From Silene conica (Eukaryota; Streptophyta; Magnoliopsida; Caryophyllales; Caryophyllaceae), in assembly GCA_029255685.2 (NCBI GenBank), contig CM055311.2, positions 1,722,269 through 1,786,268 on the forward strand: a stretch of DNA of 64,000 bases. Direction: 5' to 3'. The notes beneath the pieces are model-generated. The model did not search any database, was not told where the DNA came from, and saw nothing but the letters and a program-made list of their open reading frames with translations. Positions within the stretch are counted from its first letter, which is position 1, and every line of letters starts with the position of its first letter. Shown here one piece after another: positions 23,341 to 34,922 of the stretch. The position numbers were made by a program, and so were the translations under genes.

Positions 23341-23905
23341 GTATTAAGTTATGCCTTAAGCTGGCCTCTGAACTTAATACGTGAGTTGTTTGTCATATAT
23401 GGGGATATGCCTTAAGCTGGCCTCTGAGCCCTATATGTGTATGTTTGTCGTGTCTGGAACATGCCTTAAGCTGGCCTCTGAGTTCAGACATGTGTGATAG
23501 TGATCGCGTTAGAACATGCCTTAAGTTGGCCTCTGAGTCTGACGAGTAGAGCAGCTGCACAACGGGGTAGCTAAGGAACTGACACCTTGCCCGGAGTGCA
23601 GATGTTTGGTACTAGAACATGCCTTAAGCTGGCCTCTGAGTTTAGTACCTTGTGATGTGGTGAAGGGACATGCCTTAAGCTGGCCTCTGAGTCCTTTACT
23701 TTTGGATGCTAGTCTATGCCTTAAGTTGGCCGCTGAGTCTAGTGTCTTGCTGATTGGCAGGTCCATGCCTTAAGTTGGCCTCTGAGTCCTTGCTTGCTAA
23801 ATGTTTGGTGTCTAGGTTATGTCTTAAGTTGACCGCTGAACCTTTTCACTTGCTGAACGTTTTGGTATTAGGTTATGTCTTAAGTTGACCGCTAAACCTT
23901 TTACT
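23341..23905 (+). repeat. ten-unit hairpin array, C+ 5' LTR
   Basis: The core ATGCCTTAAGCTGGCCTCTG, with a diverged form ATGTCTTAAGTTGACC in the last two units, starts at 23351, 23407, 23461, 23516, 23619, 23670, 23716, 23765, 23819 and 23875. Flanking arms differ between units but usually pair: GTATTAAGTT with AACTTAATAC (23341-23350, 23371-23380), GGTACTA with TAGTACC (23608-23614, 23643-23649) and TGTCTG with CAGACA (23451-23456, 23485-23490). The later units pair only weakly. The 3' LTR copy is at about 30936-31500. Confidence 0.85.
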
Positions 23906-24638
23906 TGCTGAATTTATCTGCTTGCCTTGAGTGGGTACGTGTCAGATATAGATATCGATAGTGATGAGTAAATGTATATCTGTTGAGTTGTGGTTTGATC
24001 ATCCAAGGCATTGGGTGACTCTTAATTCGGTTTCATAAATAGTTGGATTGAAAGACCCCCCGACTGGGTAACCAGTAGGGAAACCGGCTCTCCTTCCTAA
24101 TTGTTTATGAAGTTGGTTGAGAGCCGTGCATTATAATCGCATGATAGTAAGAGATCAGATGATGAGATGTTTATGCTTCACATGTTGTTATATGTTGGAG
24201 TATTCTGTATTGTTTTATATGTTACGTGTTGTCACAAAAGGTGGCTAGGAGAACTCTAGTCACTCCCCACTGATTGTGGCGTACATGTTTTCATGTATGT
24301 AGGTACATGCTGGTTGGAGATGGGTTCACGAGAAGGCTAGCGAGTGATGATCCTGCAGTCATCATATGACTTACCTTATATCGCATAGCTAGACTCTTAG
24401 ACTTTTGTTACATTTGTTTTGGTGCCTGTAAGGATGTTCCATCCCATGCTGATGTATATATTTGTTTCCGATACTTAGAACTGTTACTTATCTATTTTGG
24501 TTTTATTCCAGTTTCCGTTTCTGTTTCAGTTTAAGACTTCTCGCATGTTGTTTGGTTTACTTTAAAAGTTTTAAATTCCGCTGCATTTTTGGTACTTTTA
24601 TGTGTTTATATTTCCGCTTTCGCGAGGGGTTTTACAGT

Positions 24639-24650
24639 TGGTATCAGAGC
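24639..24650 (+). promoter_or_regulatory. primer-binding site of C+
   Basis: TGGTATCAGAGC (initiator-Met type), two bases after the 5' LTR end. Confidence 0.96.
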
Positions 24651-24939
24651 ATTATTGCTCCCGACGCACTCATGTGACCCCCAACCTTAACTTGACCAAG
24701 TAAACAGATAATGAATGAGAGATGGGTAGATCTAAGGACTTATTTTGTAGTCTATTTGTGATTGCTAATTGTTAAGCTAATACTTGTTGTCTCTTTTGAA
24801 GGATGGTGAGACCTAGGGCTGCTAATAACATTGTGCTGCAATCAATTCAGCATTTGCTTGAGACTCAGAGACAACAAGCGGGGAATGTTCCACCTCCTCC
24901 ACCGCCAGGCAACGAGGCTAATCGTCCTGGTAGTTTCTC

Positions 24940-27900
24940 ATGATAGCTTCGCAGATGTCCCGTAGCCACGTGAAGACATATGGTGGCGAGGTTGATCCGG
25001 TAGCTCTTACCGAGTGGTTCAGGGAGATGGAGAGGAGCTTTGCTATGTATTCGGTGGGTAGAGAGGATAGAGTGCGGTTAGCCACTCACTTTCTTACCCT
25101 TGAGGCCGACAGGTGGTGGGCGTTGACAGGGCCTACTTTCACTCATGATCCTCTGTTCGATTGGGATGCTTTTAAGGATAAGCTCGAGACGAGGTTCTAT
25201 CCTAAAGAGCTCAGATCACAGCGACTCAAAGAATTCATGGATTTGAAGCAAGGCAAGATGTCAGTTCAGGAGTTCACAGACCGTTTTAACCAGCTAGCTC
25301 ACTTCGCATCGAGATTTGTCAGAGATGAGGCCGAGAGAGTCTACTTTTACCGTGGCAAGCTAGGGCCACGCATCGAGAGCATGGTTCGTCGTGACTCTAC
25401 TTCTTTCGTGGAGGTGTATGACGATGCTATTTGGGCCGAGAGTTCTATTCGTGCCATAGATGCTGAGACCCGTGCTGCTACTTCTAGTGTGACTCCTCAC
25501 CAGAGATCCGTGTACCAGGGGAAGAGACCATTTGTTCCTTCTACTTCTTCGCCTTCTTCTCAGAAGAAGCGTTTTGAGAGGTTCTCTGCTCCGGTTGCTA
25601 AGACCTTTGTTCACACCGACACAGCTGCTAGTGTTTGCCACCGTTGTGGTAAACCTTCTCATCCGGGTTTTGACTGTTTCAAGAATGCTTTCAAGTGCTA
25701 TACTTGCAATGGATTTGGGCACAAGTCTTATGAGTGTCCTGAGAGGAACACCGCACTTGGCAAGGCTGCCACTGCTGCTGCAGCGACTAAGGGAGGAAAG
25801 CCGAAAGGGAAGATCTTTGTGATGACTAGGGCTGAGGCAGAGGCTCATCCAGATATTGTTGCTGGTATCTTTTCTGTTCTTGGCGCTGAGTGCCTTATTT
25901 TATTCGATACTGGAGCTTCTTTATCATTTATATCGACTCAGTTCGCCGACCGTCTAGCTCTTGAGTCTTCATTGGTTGAGGAGACTTCTATTTCCTTACC
26001 TTCCGGAGACGTGTTTTCCTGCTCTTCGTCCCATAGGGATGTTCCTATTATTATTGGTCAAGCCACATTTCCAGCGGACTTACTGAGATTTCCTCTCGAG
26101 GAGTTTGACATTATCCTCGGTATGGATTGGTTATCGCGATACCATGCTCGCTTCGAGTGTCGCGACCAGAAAATCTGCTTGAGGAGTTCTTCTGGAGTTC
26201 GTGTTTCCTATAGGGGAACTCGCCCTCAAAGGGGTGTTCGTGTTATCTCTTCGATGAAAGCTTCTCATCTTCTTAGGAAGGGTTGCCAAGCCTTCCTGTG
26301 TGTTGTCACAGCTGCTAAACCATCGCTACCGAAGCTTGAGGATGTAGCCATTGTTTGTGAGTATCCAGATGTTTTCCCAGATGACTTGCCAGGGATACCG
26401 CCAGAGAGAGATGTGGAGTTTACCATTGAGCTTGTTCCAGGTACCGGACCGATTTCTAAGGCTCCTTACCGTATGGCTCCGCCAGAGTTGAAAGAGTTGA
26501 AGCAGCAATTGGAAGAGATGATCGAGAAAGGTTTCATTAGACCTAGTGCTTCTCCGTGGGGTGCTCCCGTTTTATTCGTTAAGAAGAAAGATGGTTCCAT
26601 GAGACTTTGCATTGACTATAGAGAGTTGAACCGAGTGACCGTGAAGAACAGATATCCTTTGCCTAGGATAGATGACTTGTTTGATCAGTTGAGAGGTGCT
26701 TCGAGGTTTTCTAAGATTGATCTTCGATCGGGTTATCATCAGATTCCAGTGAGAGAGGCTGATATTGCGAAGACTGCTTTTCGTACCAGATATGGGCATT
26801 TTGAGTTTGTGGTTATGCCATTTGGGTTGACTAATGCACCTGCTATCTTCATGGATCAGATGAACCGTACCTTTAGTGAGTATCTTGACACTTGTGTTGT
26901 GGTGTTTATCGATGACATTCTCATTTATTCGAAGACCGATGAGGAACATGCTGAGCATCTTCGATTGATTCTTGGGATATTGCGTCGTCAGAAGTGGTTC
27001 GCGAAGTTCTCAAAGTGCGAGTTTTGGCTTTCTAAGGTGGCATTTCTCGGACATGTTATATCTAGTGAGGGAGTTATGGTTGATCCCGCGAAGATTGAGG
27101 CTGTTGTTGATTGGGAGAGTCCCAAAGATGTTGGAGAGATCCGTAGTTTCCTTGGATTGGCTGGTTATTATCGTAGATTCGTTGAGGATTTCTCTAGATT
27201 AGCCCGCCCGATGACTCAGTTGCTGAAGAAAGAAGCCAAATTTGTGTGGACCGACAAGTATGAGAGTTCTTTCCAGGAGTTGAAGACCAGATTGACCTCC
27301 GCTCCTATACTTGCTTTGCCAGAGATCGGGGTTGACTTTGATGTGTATTGTGATGCTTCGATGTTAGGACTTGGATGCGTACTGATGCAGAGTGGTAAGG
27401 TGATAGCATACTCATCTAGACAGTTGAGAGTTCATGAGGTGAACTATCCGACACATGATTTGGAGTTGGCCGCAGTCGTTCATGCTTTGAAGATGTGGCG
27501 TCATTACCTGATTGGATCCCATTGCCGTATTTTCACAGATCACAAGAGTCTTAAGTACATTTTTACTCAGAAAGACCTTAACATGAGACAGAGACGTTGG
27601 CTAGAGTTGGTGAAAGATTACGACATCGAGTTGTTATATCATGAGGGAAAAGCCAATGTAGTTGCAGATGCGCTTAGTCGCAAGACTTCTCACTCGATGA
27701 GTGCCATGAGAGTATTGCCCGATGAGTTGTGTTCCGAGTTCCGGAAGCTGAGATTAGAGATGGTGGGTAGTGGTTTTGATTGGTTAGCTGCTATGACTGT
27801 CGAGCCGTCTTTATATTGGGAGATTCGCCAGAGTTTACCTTCAGATGCCGATTTCAAGAAATTCGAGGCTAAGATTTCGAGTGGTGTTGCACCTGACTTG

Positions 27901-29238
27901 GTGATTGATGCTGATGGTTTCCTTAGGTTCCGTGGTAGGATGTATGTTCCTGATGTGCCAAATTTGAGGAAGAAGGTTCTTGATGAGGCTCACTTGTCAC
28001 CGTATTCCGTTCATCCAGGAGGAGAGAAGATGCACAAGGATTTGAGGCTCATGTTTTGGTGGCCTGGTATGAAGAAGGAGATCTTGGATTATGTTAGTAG
28101 GTGCTTGACTTGTCAACAAGTCAAGATAGAGCATAGGAGACCTGGTGGTTTGCTACAACCGCTTCCCGTTCCTCAGTGGAAGTGGGAGTGTATATCTATG
28201 GACTTCGTTACAGCACTGCCTAAGACTGTGGGAGGCAAAGATGCGATTTGGGTTATTATTGATCGTCTAACTAAGTGTGCCAGATTCGTGCCGATCAGAG
28301 AGACGTGGGATATGGACCGTTTAGCCAGGGCTTACATTGCTGAGATAGTCCGCTATCATGGTGTCCCGAGGGAGATAGTTTCAGATCGTGATCCTCGATT
28401 TTGTTCCAGGTTCTGGAAGGCTTTGCAGGAGGCTATGGGTAGCCGTTTGTTGATGAGTACCGCTTTTCATGCCGCGACCGATGGGCAATCCGAGAGGACC
28501 ATTCAGACACTAGAGGATTTGCTCCGCGCTTGTGCCCTTGATTTTCAGAGTTCTTGGGAGCAGTGTTTGCCGTTGGTAGAGTTTTCTTACAACAACAGTT
28601 ATCATGCTTCCATTGGTATGGCTCCGTACGAGGCTCTTTATGGTAGGAAGTGCCGTAGTCCGATTTGTTGGGACCAGGCTAGTGACGTTCGTGACCTAGG
28701 ACTGGACCAGTTAGCTGTTACTATTGACCAGGTTCAGCTTATCAGAGGTAGGATGAAGGCCGCACAGGACCGGCAGAAATCCTATGCTGATGTTCGCCGT
28801 AGACCCTTAGAGTTTGAGGTGGGTGACCGAGTCTTCTTGAGAGTGTCTCCGATGAAGGGTGTTAAGAGGTTTGGAGTTAAGGGCAAGTTGAGCCCTAAAT
28901 ATATTGGACCTTTTGAGATCGTGAAGAGGATTGGTGCTGCTGCTTACCGATTGGACTTACCTCCTAGTTTGGGCAAGGTTCATAGCGTTTTTCATGTTTC
29001 CCAGCTCCGTAAGTATGTTAGTGACCCGAGTCATGTTCTGCCTAGAGAGATCGAGAACTTGGAGCCGAGTCTTGCTTTCGAGGAGCGTCCTGTGAAGATC
29101 CTAGACCGTCAGGATAGGAAGCTTAGGAGCAAGGTGGTGCCGCTAGTGAAGATCCTTTGGCGTTGCGGTGATGTTGAGGAGCAGACATGGGAGACTGAGG
29201 CATCGATGCGTATCGCGCATCCTTCTCTTTTCGATTGA
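24940..29238 (+). CDS. C+ gag-pol polyprotein (Tekay/Del chromovirus type)
   Basis: A 1432-codon open frame. Approximate order: gag (residues 1-230), two zinc knuckles ([14 protein letters not shown] near 233, [14 protein letters not shown] near 253), aspartic protease (LFDTGAS near 321), RT (YRELN, and FIDD near 655), RNase H ([14 protein letters not shown] near 801), integrase zinc region ([17 protein letters not shown], about 1018-1058), integrase core with D, D and E (MDFVTALPK near 1087, SDRDPRF near 1148, SERTIQTLE near 1183), GPFEI, and a C-terminal chromodomain-like segment (about 1382-1428, [13 protein letters not shown]). In this family gag and pol form one frame and the chromodomain is thought to guide integration to chromatin. 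The natural start may lie upstream, near the ATG at 24803. Confidence 0.93.
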   Translation: MIASQMSRSHVKTYGGEVDPVALTEWFREMERSFAMYSVGREDRVRLATHFLTLEADRWWALTGPTFTHDPLFDWDAFKDKLETRFYPKELRSQRLKEFMDLKQGKMSVQEFTDRFNQLAHFASRFVRDEAERVYFYRGKLGPRIESMVRRDSTSFVEVYDDAIWAESSIRAIDAETRAATSSVTPHQRSVYQGKRPFVPSTSSPSSQKKRFERFSAPVAKTFVHTDTAASVCHRCGKPSHPGFDCFKNAFKCYTCNGFGHKSYECPERNTALGKAATAAAATKGGKPKGKIFVMTRAEAEAHPDIVAGIFSVLGAECLILFDTGASLSFISTQFADRLALESSLVEETSISLPSGDVFSCSSSHRDVPIIIGQATFPADLLRFPLEEFDIILGMDWLSRYHARFECRDQKICLRSSSGVRVSYRGTRPQRGVRVISSMKASHLLRKGCQAFLCVVTAAKPSLPKLEDVAIVCEYPDVFPDDLPGIPPERDVEFTIELVPGTGPISKAPYRMAPPELKELKQQLEEMIEKGFIRPSASPWGAPVLFVKKKDGSMRLCIDYRELNRVTVKNRYPLPRIDDLFDQLRGASRFSKIDLRSGYHQIPVREADIAKTAFRTRYGHFEFVVMPFGLTNAPAIFMDQMNRTFSEYLDTCVVVFIDDILIYSKTDEEHAEHLRLILGILRRQKWFAKFSKCEFWLSKVAFLGHVISSEGVMVDPAKIEAVVDWESPKDVGEIRSFLGLAGYYRRFVEDFSRLARPMTQLLKKEAKFVWTDKYESSFQELKTRLTSAPILALPEIGVDFDVYCDASMLGLGCVLMQSGKVIAYSSRQLRVHEVNYPTHDLELAAVVHALKMWRHYLIGSHCRIFTDHKSLKYIFTQKDLNMRQRRWLELVKDYDIELLYHEGKANVVADALSRKTSHSMSAMRVLPDELCSEFRKLRLEMVGSGFDWLAAMTVEPSLYWEIRQSLPSDADFKKFEAKISSGVAPDLVIDADGFLRFRGRMYVPDVPNLRKKVLDEAHLSPYSVHPGGEKMHKDLRLMFWWPGMKKEILDYVSRCLTCQQVKIEHRRPGGLLQPLPVPQWKWECISMDFVTALPKTVGGKDAIWVIIDRLTKCARFVPIRETWDMDRLARAYIAEIVRYHGVPREIVSDRDPRFCSRFWKALQEAMGSRLLMSTAFHAATDGQSERTIQTLEDLLRACALDFQSSWEQCLPLVEFSYNNSYHASIGMAPYEALYGRKCRSPICWDQASDVRDLGLDQLAVTIDQVQLIRGRMKAAQDRQKSYADVRRRPLEFEVGDRVFLRVSPMKGVKRFGVKGKLSPKYIGPFEIVKRIGAAAYRLDLPPSLGKVHSVFHVSQLRKYVSDPSHVLPREIENLEPSLAFEERPVKILDRQDRKLRSKVVPLVKILWRCGDVEEQTWETEASMRIAHPSLFD

Positions 29239-29268
29239 GGTAGAGTTAGTTAGAAGTTATCTCCGTCC

Positions 29269-29305
29269 AAGTTTCGAGGACGAAACTTTTTGAAGTTGGG
29301 GTGAT
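29269..29305 (+). promoter_or_regulatory. pre-PPT hairpin and PPT of C+
   Basis: AAGTTTCG, AGGA, CGAAACTT (29269-29288) is followed by GAAGTTGGGGTGAT, which abuts the 3' LTR. Confidence 0.88.
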
Positions 29306-32231
29306 TGTAACATCCCGTATTTTCGTAAAATCTAATTTAATCGTTTTAAATTATTTTACGTAATAAAATAATATTTTAATAATTTAATTCGGAAGATTTT
29401 AATTTAATTAGTAAGATCCGTCTTAAGAACCTTAAGTCCCTAAGACGAATAATACTTGGTGAACTTAAACTCGTATCATAAATATCCGTTCAAGTGTCCG
29501 ACCCATTTTATTTACCCGGAAAGGACAGTCCATAAAACCCCCACAAAACCCTTAGTCGACATAATGCTTCCCCCTTCATTTCATTTCACTGTAAAACAAA
29601 TCCTCACAAAAACCTCCATTGTTAACATCTTCTTTTGAGCTTTTCTTCATCATCCGGTACTCGAGTCGAGGTAACAACGACATTTTCGGAATCCTCATTC
29701 GATTTCCAAGCCATCTATCACTTTCTTTTTGTAAATCCTTAACTTTGAAAATGGGGCTGTTTTCTCTTATTTCCGTTTTAAGGGCTTAAAACCCGTTTTC
29801 TATGTTGTAGGTGTTGGCTTAGAGGATCCAGAGATTGATAGCTACATTGTTGAGGAAGATCTTTAGCCGGATAAGCTTGAAAGGTGACGATAATGAGAAA
29901 CTCGGCCTTTATGTGTATATTAGCATATTTGTTGTGATTTTTGTTTGGTTTCTGTTTTTGTTGATAAAGATTGATCAAGGGACTTAGTAACATATTTAGG
30001 ATGATGTTATTGTGAAGAATTCATGCTTGAATCGATTGTTATGTGTTCTTAAGCATATTTTCAGTTTTTCTCATTTTGCGACGGATACATGTTAAATTCG
30101 TTTGAGGATTGTTATGGGACTTACTTGCTGATAGATTAGTAGTATTTTGTGTTTGATATTGTTGGGTAAACATCTTGTGTAGCAATTTTGAGTTGTTGTG
30201 TCGAATTATGAAGTTCTCAATAGATTGCGTTTTTGCGATTTTTCGTATCAGGCTCTATGAGCCGGTCGACCGACCGGCCGCCGGTCGACCGGCTGGGAGT
30301 GTCTCTTCGTGTTTTTGGTGATTTTTGGAATATTGGCCTTGGACTGCCAGCCGGCCGACCGGCTGCCTGCCTACCGGCTGGTAGTCAATTTTGTCTAGGG
30401 TTGTTTGCGTAAAGCCTAGGAAGGAAGGGAGCCCAGCCGGCAGACCGGCCGCCTGCCAGCCGGCTGGGAGTACGTGTGGGGATGGTTTGCGAGTTTATGA
30501 AGGCTAGGGTATTGGGTTCCCAGCCGGCCGACCGGCTGCCTGCCGACGGGCTGGGAGTCCTTTGTGGTTCCTTGTGTTGAAAAAGGGAAGTATGAGAGGG
30601 TCACCAGCCGGCCGACCGGCTGCCTGCCGACCGGCTGGGGACTCCTGTAGGTTATTTTGATATCGAAATTTATTTGTAACTTTCAAACGGTTGATCGGTT
30701 TTGATTGAAACTCGTTTTGTATACCCGTGTCATGTATTTGAGGTCCCCGGAGGATGGGCAACATTTTATTGAGTTCGGGAATGGAGTAAGGATAGAGACC
30801 CCCCGGTCGGGTAACCGAAAGGGAAACCGGCTCTCCCTCAACTTAGTTCCCGGGGTCAGTTAGGTGTTGATTAGAAGTTAAGAAAAGTAGAACTGCAGAT
30901 TAGTTCATAGACTTTGGTTGATATTGTATTGATGCGTATTAAGTTATGCCTTAAGCTGGCCTCTGAACTTAATACGTGAGTTGTTTGTCATATATGGGGA
31001 TATGCCTTAAGCTGGCCTCTGAGCCCTATATGTGTATGTTTGTCGTGTCTGGAACATGCCTTAAGCTGGCCTCTGAGTTCAGACATGTGTGATAGTGATC
31101 GCGTCAGAACATGCCTTAAGTTGGCCTCTGAGTCTGACGAGTAGAGCAGCTGCACAACGGGGTAGCTAAGGAACTGACACCTTGCCCGGAGTGCAGATGT
31201 TTGGTGCTAGAACATGCCTTAAGCTGGCCTCTGAGTTTAGTACCTTGTGATGTGGTGAAGGGACATGCCTTAAGCTGGCCTCTGAGTCCTTTACTTTTGG
31301 ATGCTAGTCTATGCCTTAAGTTGGCCGCTGAGTCTAGTGTCTTGCTGATTGGCAGGTCCATGCCTTAAGTTGGCCTCTGAGTCCTTGCTTGCTGAATGTT
31401 TGGTGTCTAGGTTATGTCTTAAGTTGACCGCTGAACCTTTTCACTTGCTGAACGTTTTGGTATTAGGTTATGTCTTAAGTTGACCGCTGAACCTTTTACT
31501 TGCTGAATTTATCTGCTTGCCTTGAGTGGGTACGTGTCAGATATAGATATCGATAGTGATGAGTAAATGTATATCTGTTGAGTTGTGGTTTGATCATCCA
31601 AGGCATTGGGTGACTCTTAATTCGGTTTCATAAATAGTTGGATTGAAAGAGCCCCCGACTGGGTAACCAGTAGGGAAACCGGCTCTCCTTCCTAATTGTT
31701 TATGAAGTTGGTTGAGAGCCGTGCATTATAATCGCATGATAGTAAGAGATCAGATGATGAGATGTTTATGCTTCACATGTTGTTATATGTTGGAGTATTC
31801 TGTATTGTTTTATATGTTACGTGTTGTCACAAAAGGTGGCTAGGAGAACTCTAGTCACTCCCCACTGATTGTGGCGTACATGTTTTCATGTATGTAGGTA
31901 CATGCTGGTTGGAGATGGGTTCACGAGAGGGCTAGCGAGTGATGATCATGCTGTCATCATATGACTTACCTTATATAGCATAGCTAGACTCTTAGACTTT
32001 TGTTACATTTGTTTTGGTGCCTGTAGGGATGTTCCATCCCAGGCTGATGTATATATTTGTTTCCGATACTTAGAACTGTTACTTATCTATTTTGGTTTTA
32101 TTCCAGTTTCCGTTTCTGTTTCAGTTTAAGACTTCTCGCATGTTGTTTGGTTTACTTTAAAAGTTTTAAATTCCGCTGCATTTTTGGTACTTTTATGTGT
32201 TTATATTTCTGCTTTCGCGAGGGGTTTTACA
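29306..32231 (+). repeat. 3' LTR of C+
   Basis: 2926 bp, about 99% identical to 21696-24636, with the same CCGG cluster (about 30250-30645) and hairpin array (about 30936-31500). It is followed directly by ACATT. Confidence 0.96.
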
Positions 32232-32236
32232 ACATT
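32232..32236. repeat. target duplication ACATT of C+ (right)
   Basis: Matches 21691-21695 exactly. B' RT sequence resumes after it. Confidence 0.95.
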
Positions 32237-34201
32237 ATTAAGCTCACTATAGTCCACGCACAACCTCATGGTCCCGTCCTTCTTCTTTACAAATAAGACA
32301 GGTGCTCCCCAAGGTGACACACTTGGTCTTACGTATCCCTTGCTTGCTAGCTCATCCAGTTGCTTTCTCAACTCCTCCAATTCCTTAGGTCCCATGCGAT
32401 AAGGTGCTTTAGAAATTGGCTCAGCCCCAGGTTTCAAATCAATGCCAAAATCTAAATCCCTCTTTGGCGGTAACCCAGGAATTTCTTCTGGAAACACGTC
32501 TTCAAAATCTCTTACAACTTCGATCTCACTGGCTTGGGGTTTCTCCGCCGTCAAATCTCTCACATGACACAACAACATCTCATCACCCCTCTTCAGGCAA
32601 GTCTTCAGCGCATTGATGGTTATCAGCTTCAGTTTAGGCTTCACAGAATATCCTTTGTAGGATACCCTCACTCCCTTGGGTCCCCTCAACGTAATTTTCC
32701 CTTGATAGCAGTCAATGTAGGCCTTATACTTTTTCAGCCAATCCATACCCAGTATCACTTCAAAACCTCCCAAAGGAAACTCTATCAAGTTTGACTCAAA
32801 ACTTACTTCTCCTACTTGGATCATTACATTGGTGTAAACCCTATTACAAACTATGGACTCGCCAGATGGTATGGTTACAGAATCAGCTATACTACTATAT
32901 ACATTGAGTCCTATAGCATTAGCATGCTCTACAGATATGAAAGAATGCGATGCGCCAGAATCAAATAAAACGAAAGTAGGAAAAGAATGTACTAGAAATG
33001 TACCAGTAACTACATGAGCATCCTCCTCTGCAGCCTCCTTGCCCATCATAAACAGGGTCCCACTTTTCTTCACCCCGCTTTGGTTTACAGATCCCGCACC
33101 GCTCTGGTTACTAGCTTCTGCTAAGGTCCTCTGGAAGTTACCATTGCCACTACCCTGATTTCCTTGGTAGCGGTTCTGGTTGTTGTAATTATTGTAGTTC
33201 CGCTGATAGTTGTTACCTCCAGATCGGTTATTCCCAGAATAACTCGCATTCGGAGTTCTGAATCCTCCACTTTGATTTCCTCGATGATAACTACTCCCAG
33301 CACTCTGGGTACCTGACCAACACTCTATCTTCTTGTGTCCTGCTTTCCCACACTTGAAACACGTAAGAACTCCACCACCAGATCCAGACACAGCTCGGTT
33401 ACCCCCACGATTTTTGTTGTTCCCTTGAGCACTAGTCGAGAAGAAAGAACGATACTGATTATTCGGCTTCTTATTCCCTGAGCTTTCGGCTCCAGATTCC
33501 GCTTTCCTCTTATCACCCTTAGTCTTCTCCTCCTCCTTAATCATGTCAGCTAGTCTTTCCGCTTGGCCAACCCTCTCATATATATCTTCCACAGTCGTGG
33601 GCTTAGTTGCCAGCATGCTTCTCTTGATATTAAGAGTCAGCCCTTTCTCAAACCTGGCTGCTAACATCTCCTGTGTGTAGCCTAAGTCAGCTACATTCTC
33701 TGCCAGCTGCAAAAACTTACTGTGATATTCCTCCACAGTCATCCCTTCGGCCATCTGGAATGAATCGAACTCTGCTCTCAGCTTCCCTTTTACATGCTCC
33801 GGCACGAACTTAGAGGATAAAATCCCCTTGTACCCTTCCCAGCGTACATACTCTGAACCGATCTCTTCTGCAGCTGCCTTGATCTCTTCTTTATTGTTAT
33901 TCCACCATAACCTAGCTGTACCCTTCAGATAGAATACAGCTTGGTCCACCTTCATTGATTCTGGTACAGACAGCAGTTCGAAGATACTTTCGAACTCACG
34001 GCACCACTCAGCAAGTAAACTCGGTGCTCCCTCCCCATCGTATTTGGTGGGGTTATGCCTAGAGATATTATTGCTCATCTTGATTGCATCAGACTGAGTG
34101 TTTGCCCCAATCCCAGCTAGGAGAGCAGCGTTGATAGCTAGCAGGCGATCAAACTCCTTTTGTGATACATTAGCAGTGTTGGGTTCTCTTCTGGGAGGCA
34201 T
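32237..34201 (-). pseudogene. B' gag, protease and start of RT
   Basis: The frame starts with MPPRREPN (34201), carries a gag domain ([29 protein letters not shown]), one zinc knuckle ([14 protein letters not shown]), an N/G/Q-rich linker, an aspartic protease ([12 protein letters not shown]) and the first RT motifs ([15 protein letters not shown]). It stops at the C+ insertion. The gag is of the same type as B (MPPRRDN) and differs from C+, which has two zinc knuckles. Confidence 0.9.
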
Positions 34202-34791
34202 TTTGCTACACAAGTGACAAAATTTATAAGTTTCCTAGGTCAACTCCTACTCTGACTTGGTCTTGCTAACATACATAACCTTGCATGTAACTTCTTTCAT
34301 ACGGTTAAGTCTTATTAACATCATATTAGAGTCTACCTAAAGGCTTAGGGATCACCTAACCGCATGCATATATATTCATACAAATCCCACTCATAGACAA
34401 AATTAAGATATAACTCATGTTCTCAATGTTCGGAAATAACAACATTTATATGTCACTCATCATGTAGCATCACTTTCATGCTCCACAGTGTACACATATA
34501 TATTCATCCATCATAACTTACCTCATTCCTTTAGCGCTGAAATGTTAGTACAACATGCATATATCATATATCTGCCTTGGGTCTTTCCATACTACCCACA
34601 CTCTTCAACTCTCAAGGTAACCAGGTTAGGCTGAAAGGGCCAGTGGCTTGGTTTGAGGGGGCCCCTAACTCATCCCAACCCTATGGGGCTCCTAACAGTT
34701 ACTAGCCTGGGGTTCATTTTATTTAGACACTCCTATGTTCATTAATTTCATTTTAGTTTAGGCCTGAGGATCGTTCGCTCTGATACCACTT
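34202..34791 (-). other. leader and PBS of B'
   Basis: Untranslated leader. On the minus strand it contains the PBS TGGTATCAGAGC (34788-34777), AACGATCCTCAGGCCTAAAC, and the GTTAGGGGCCCCCTC palindrome block (34666-34655) shared with A and B. No gene seen. Confidence 0.85.
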
Positions 34792-34922
34792 TGTAACACC
34801 CCCATTTACCTAGGAGCCTGAACTAGGAAATCCAGAGTAAATGAGACCGTTACCATCCTGGATAACCAGGGTAGTAGATATACATAGTGAAAGAAGCACA
34901 GTACTTTAAATGCAAAAGGTTA
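34792..34922 (-). repeat. 5' LTR remnant of B'
   Basis: The last 131 bp of the LTR next to the PBS, including hairpin 2 (34857-34870). It then jumps to Cm integrase sequence with a 2-base overlap (TA at 34921-34922). One base differs from the same stretch of the 3' LTR. Confidence 0.9.

Larger units (their letters stand above)
21696..24636 (+). repeat. 5' LTR of C+
   Basis: 2941 bp from TGTAACATCCCGT to GAGGGGTTTTACA. Successive parts are an AT-rich start, a gene-like leader stretch with intron-boundary-like words (about 22060-22270), GC-rich CCGG hairpins (22640-23050), a ten-unit hairpin array (23341-23905) flanked by two copies of a GACCCCCCG..GGTAACC..AAACCGGCTCTCC block (about 23200-23250 and 24052-24093), and a conserved CTCCCCACTGATTGTGGCG block (about 24264). 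Confidence 0.95.
21696..32231 (+). mobile_element. Ty3/gypsy Tekay-type element C+, complete, nested in B'
   Basis: 10.5 kb with both LTRs, PBS, a single long gag-pol frame, PPT and a perfect 5-bp target duplication (ACATT). It looks almost whole, with at most about one break. About 29 base differences plus one 15-bp length change over 2.93 kb separate the LTRs (about 1%), giving roughly 0.4 million years at 1.3e-8 per site per year. It is the youngest layer of the 12-41 kb nest and lies inside the RT domain of B'. Confidence 0.96.
16503..34922 (-). mobile_element. Ty3/gypsy Tekay-type element B', nested in Cm
   Basis: On the minus strand it comprises a 5' LTR remnant (34922-34792), PBS (34788-34777), leader, a gag-pol region from 34201, PPT (18909-18893) and a complete 3' LTR (18892-16503). 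The coding region is split inside the RT domain by C+ (21696-32231). Apart from that insertion both coding portions are long and open, so the element looked largely whole when hit. LTR and leader belong to the A/B superfamily, and protein sequence is close to B (51817-56415). Most of the 5' LTR has been replaced by the junction at 34921. Confidence 0.88.

Noticed and set aside
23351-23900. CRISPR-like array (repeat of about 20 bp with spacers of about 30 bp)
   Set aside because: Context is a plant LTR; there are no cas genes, repeats are imperfect, and the spacers are arms that pair with each other. Reported as a hairpin array instead.
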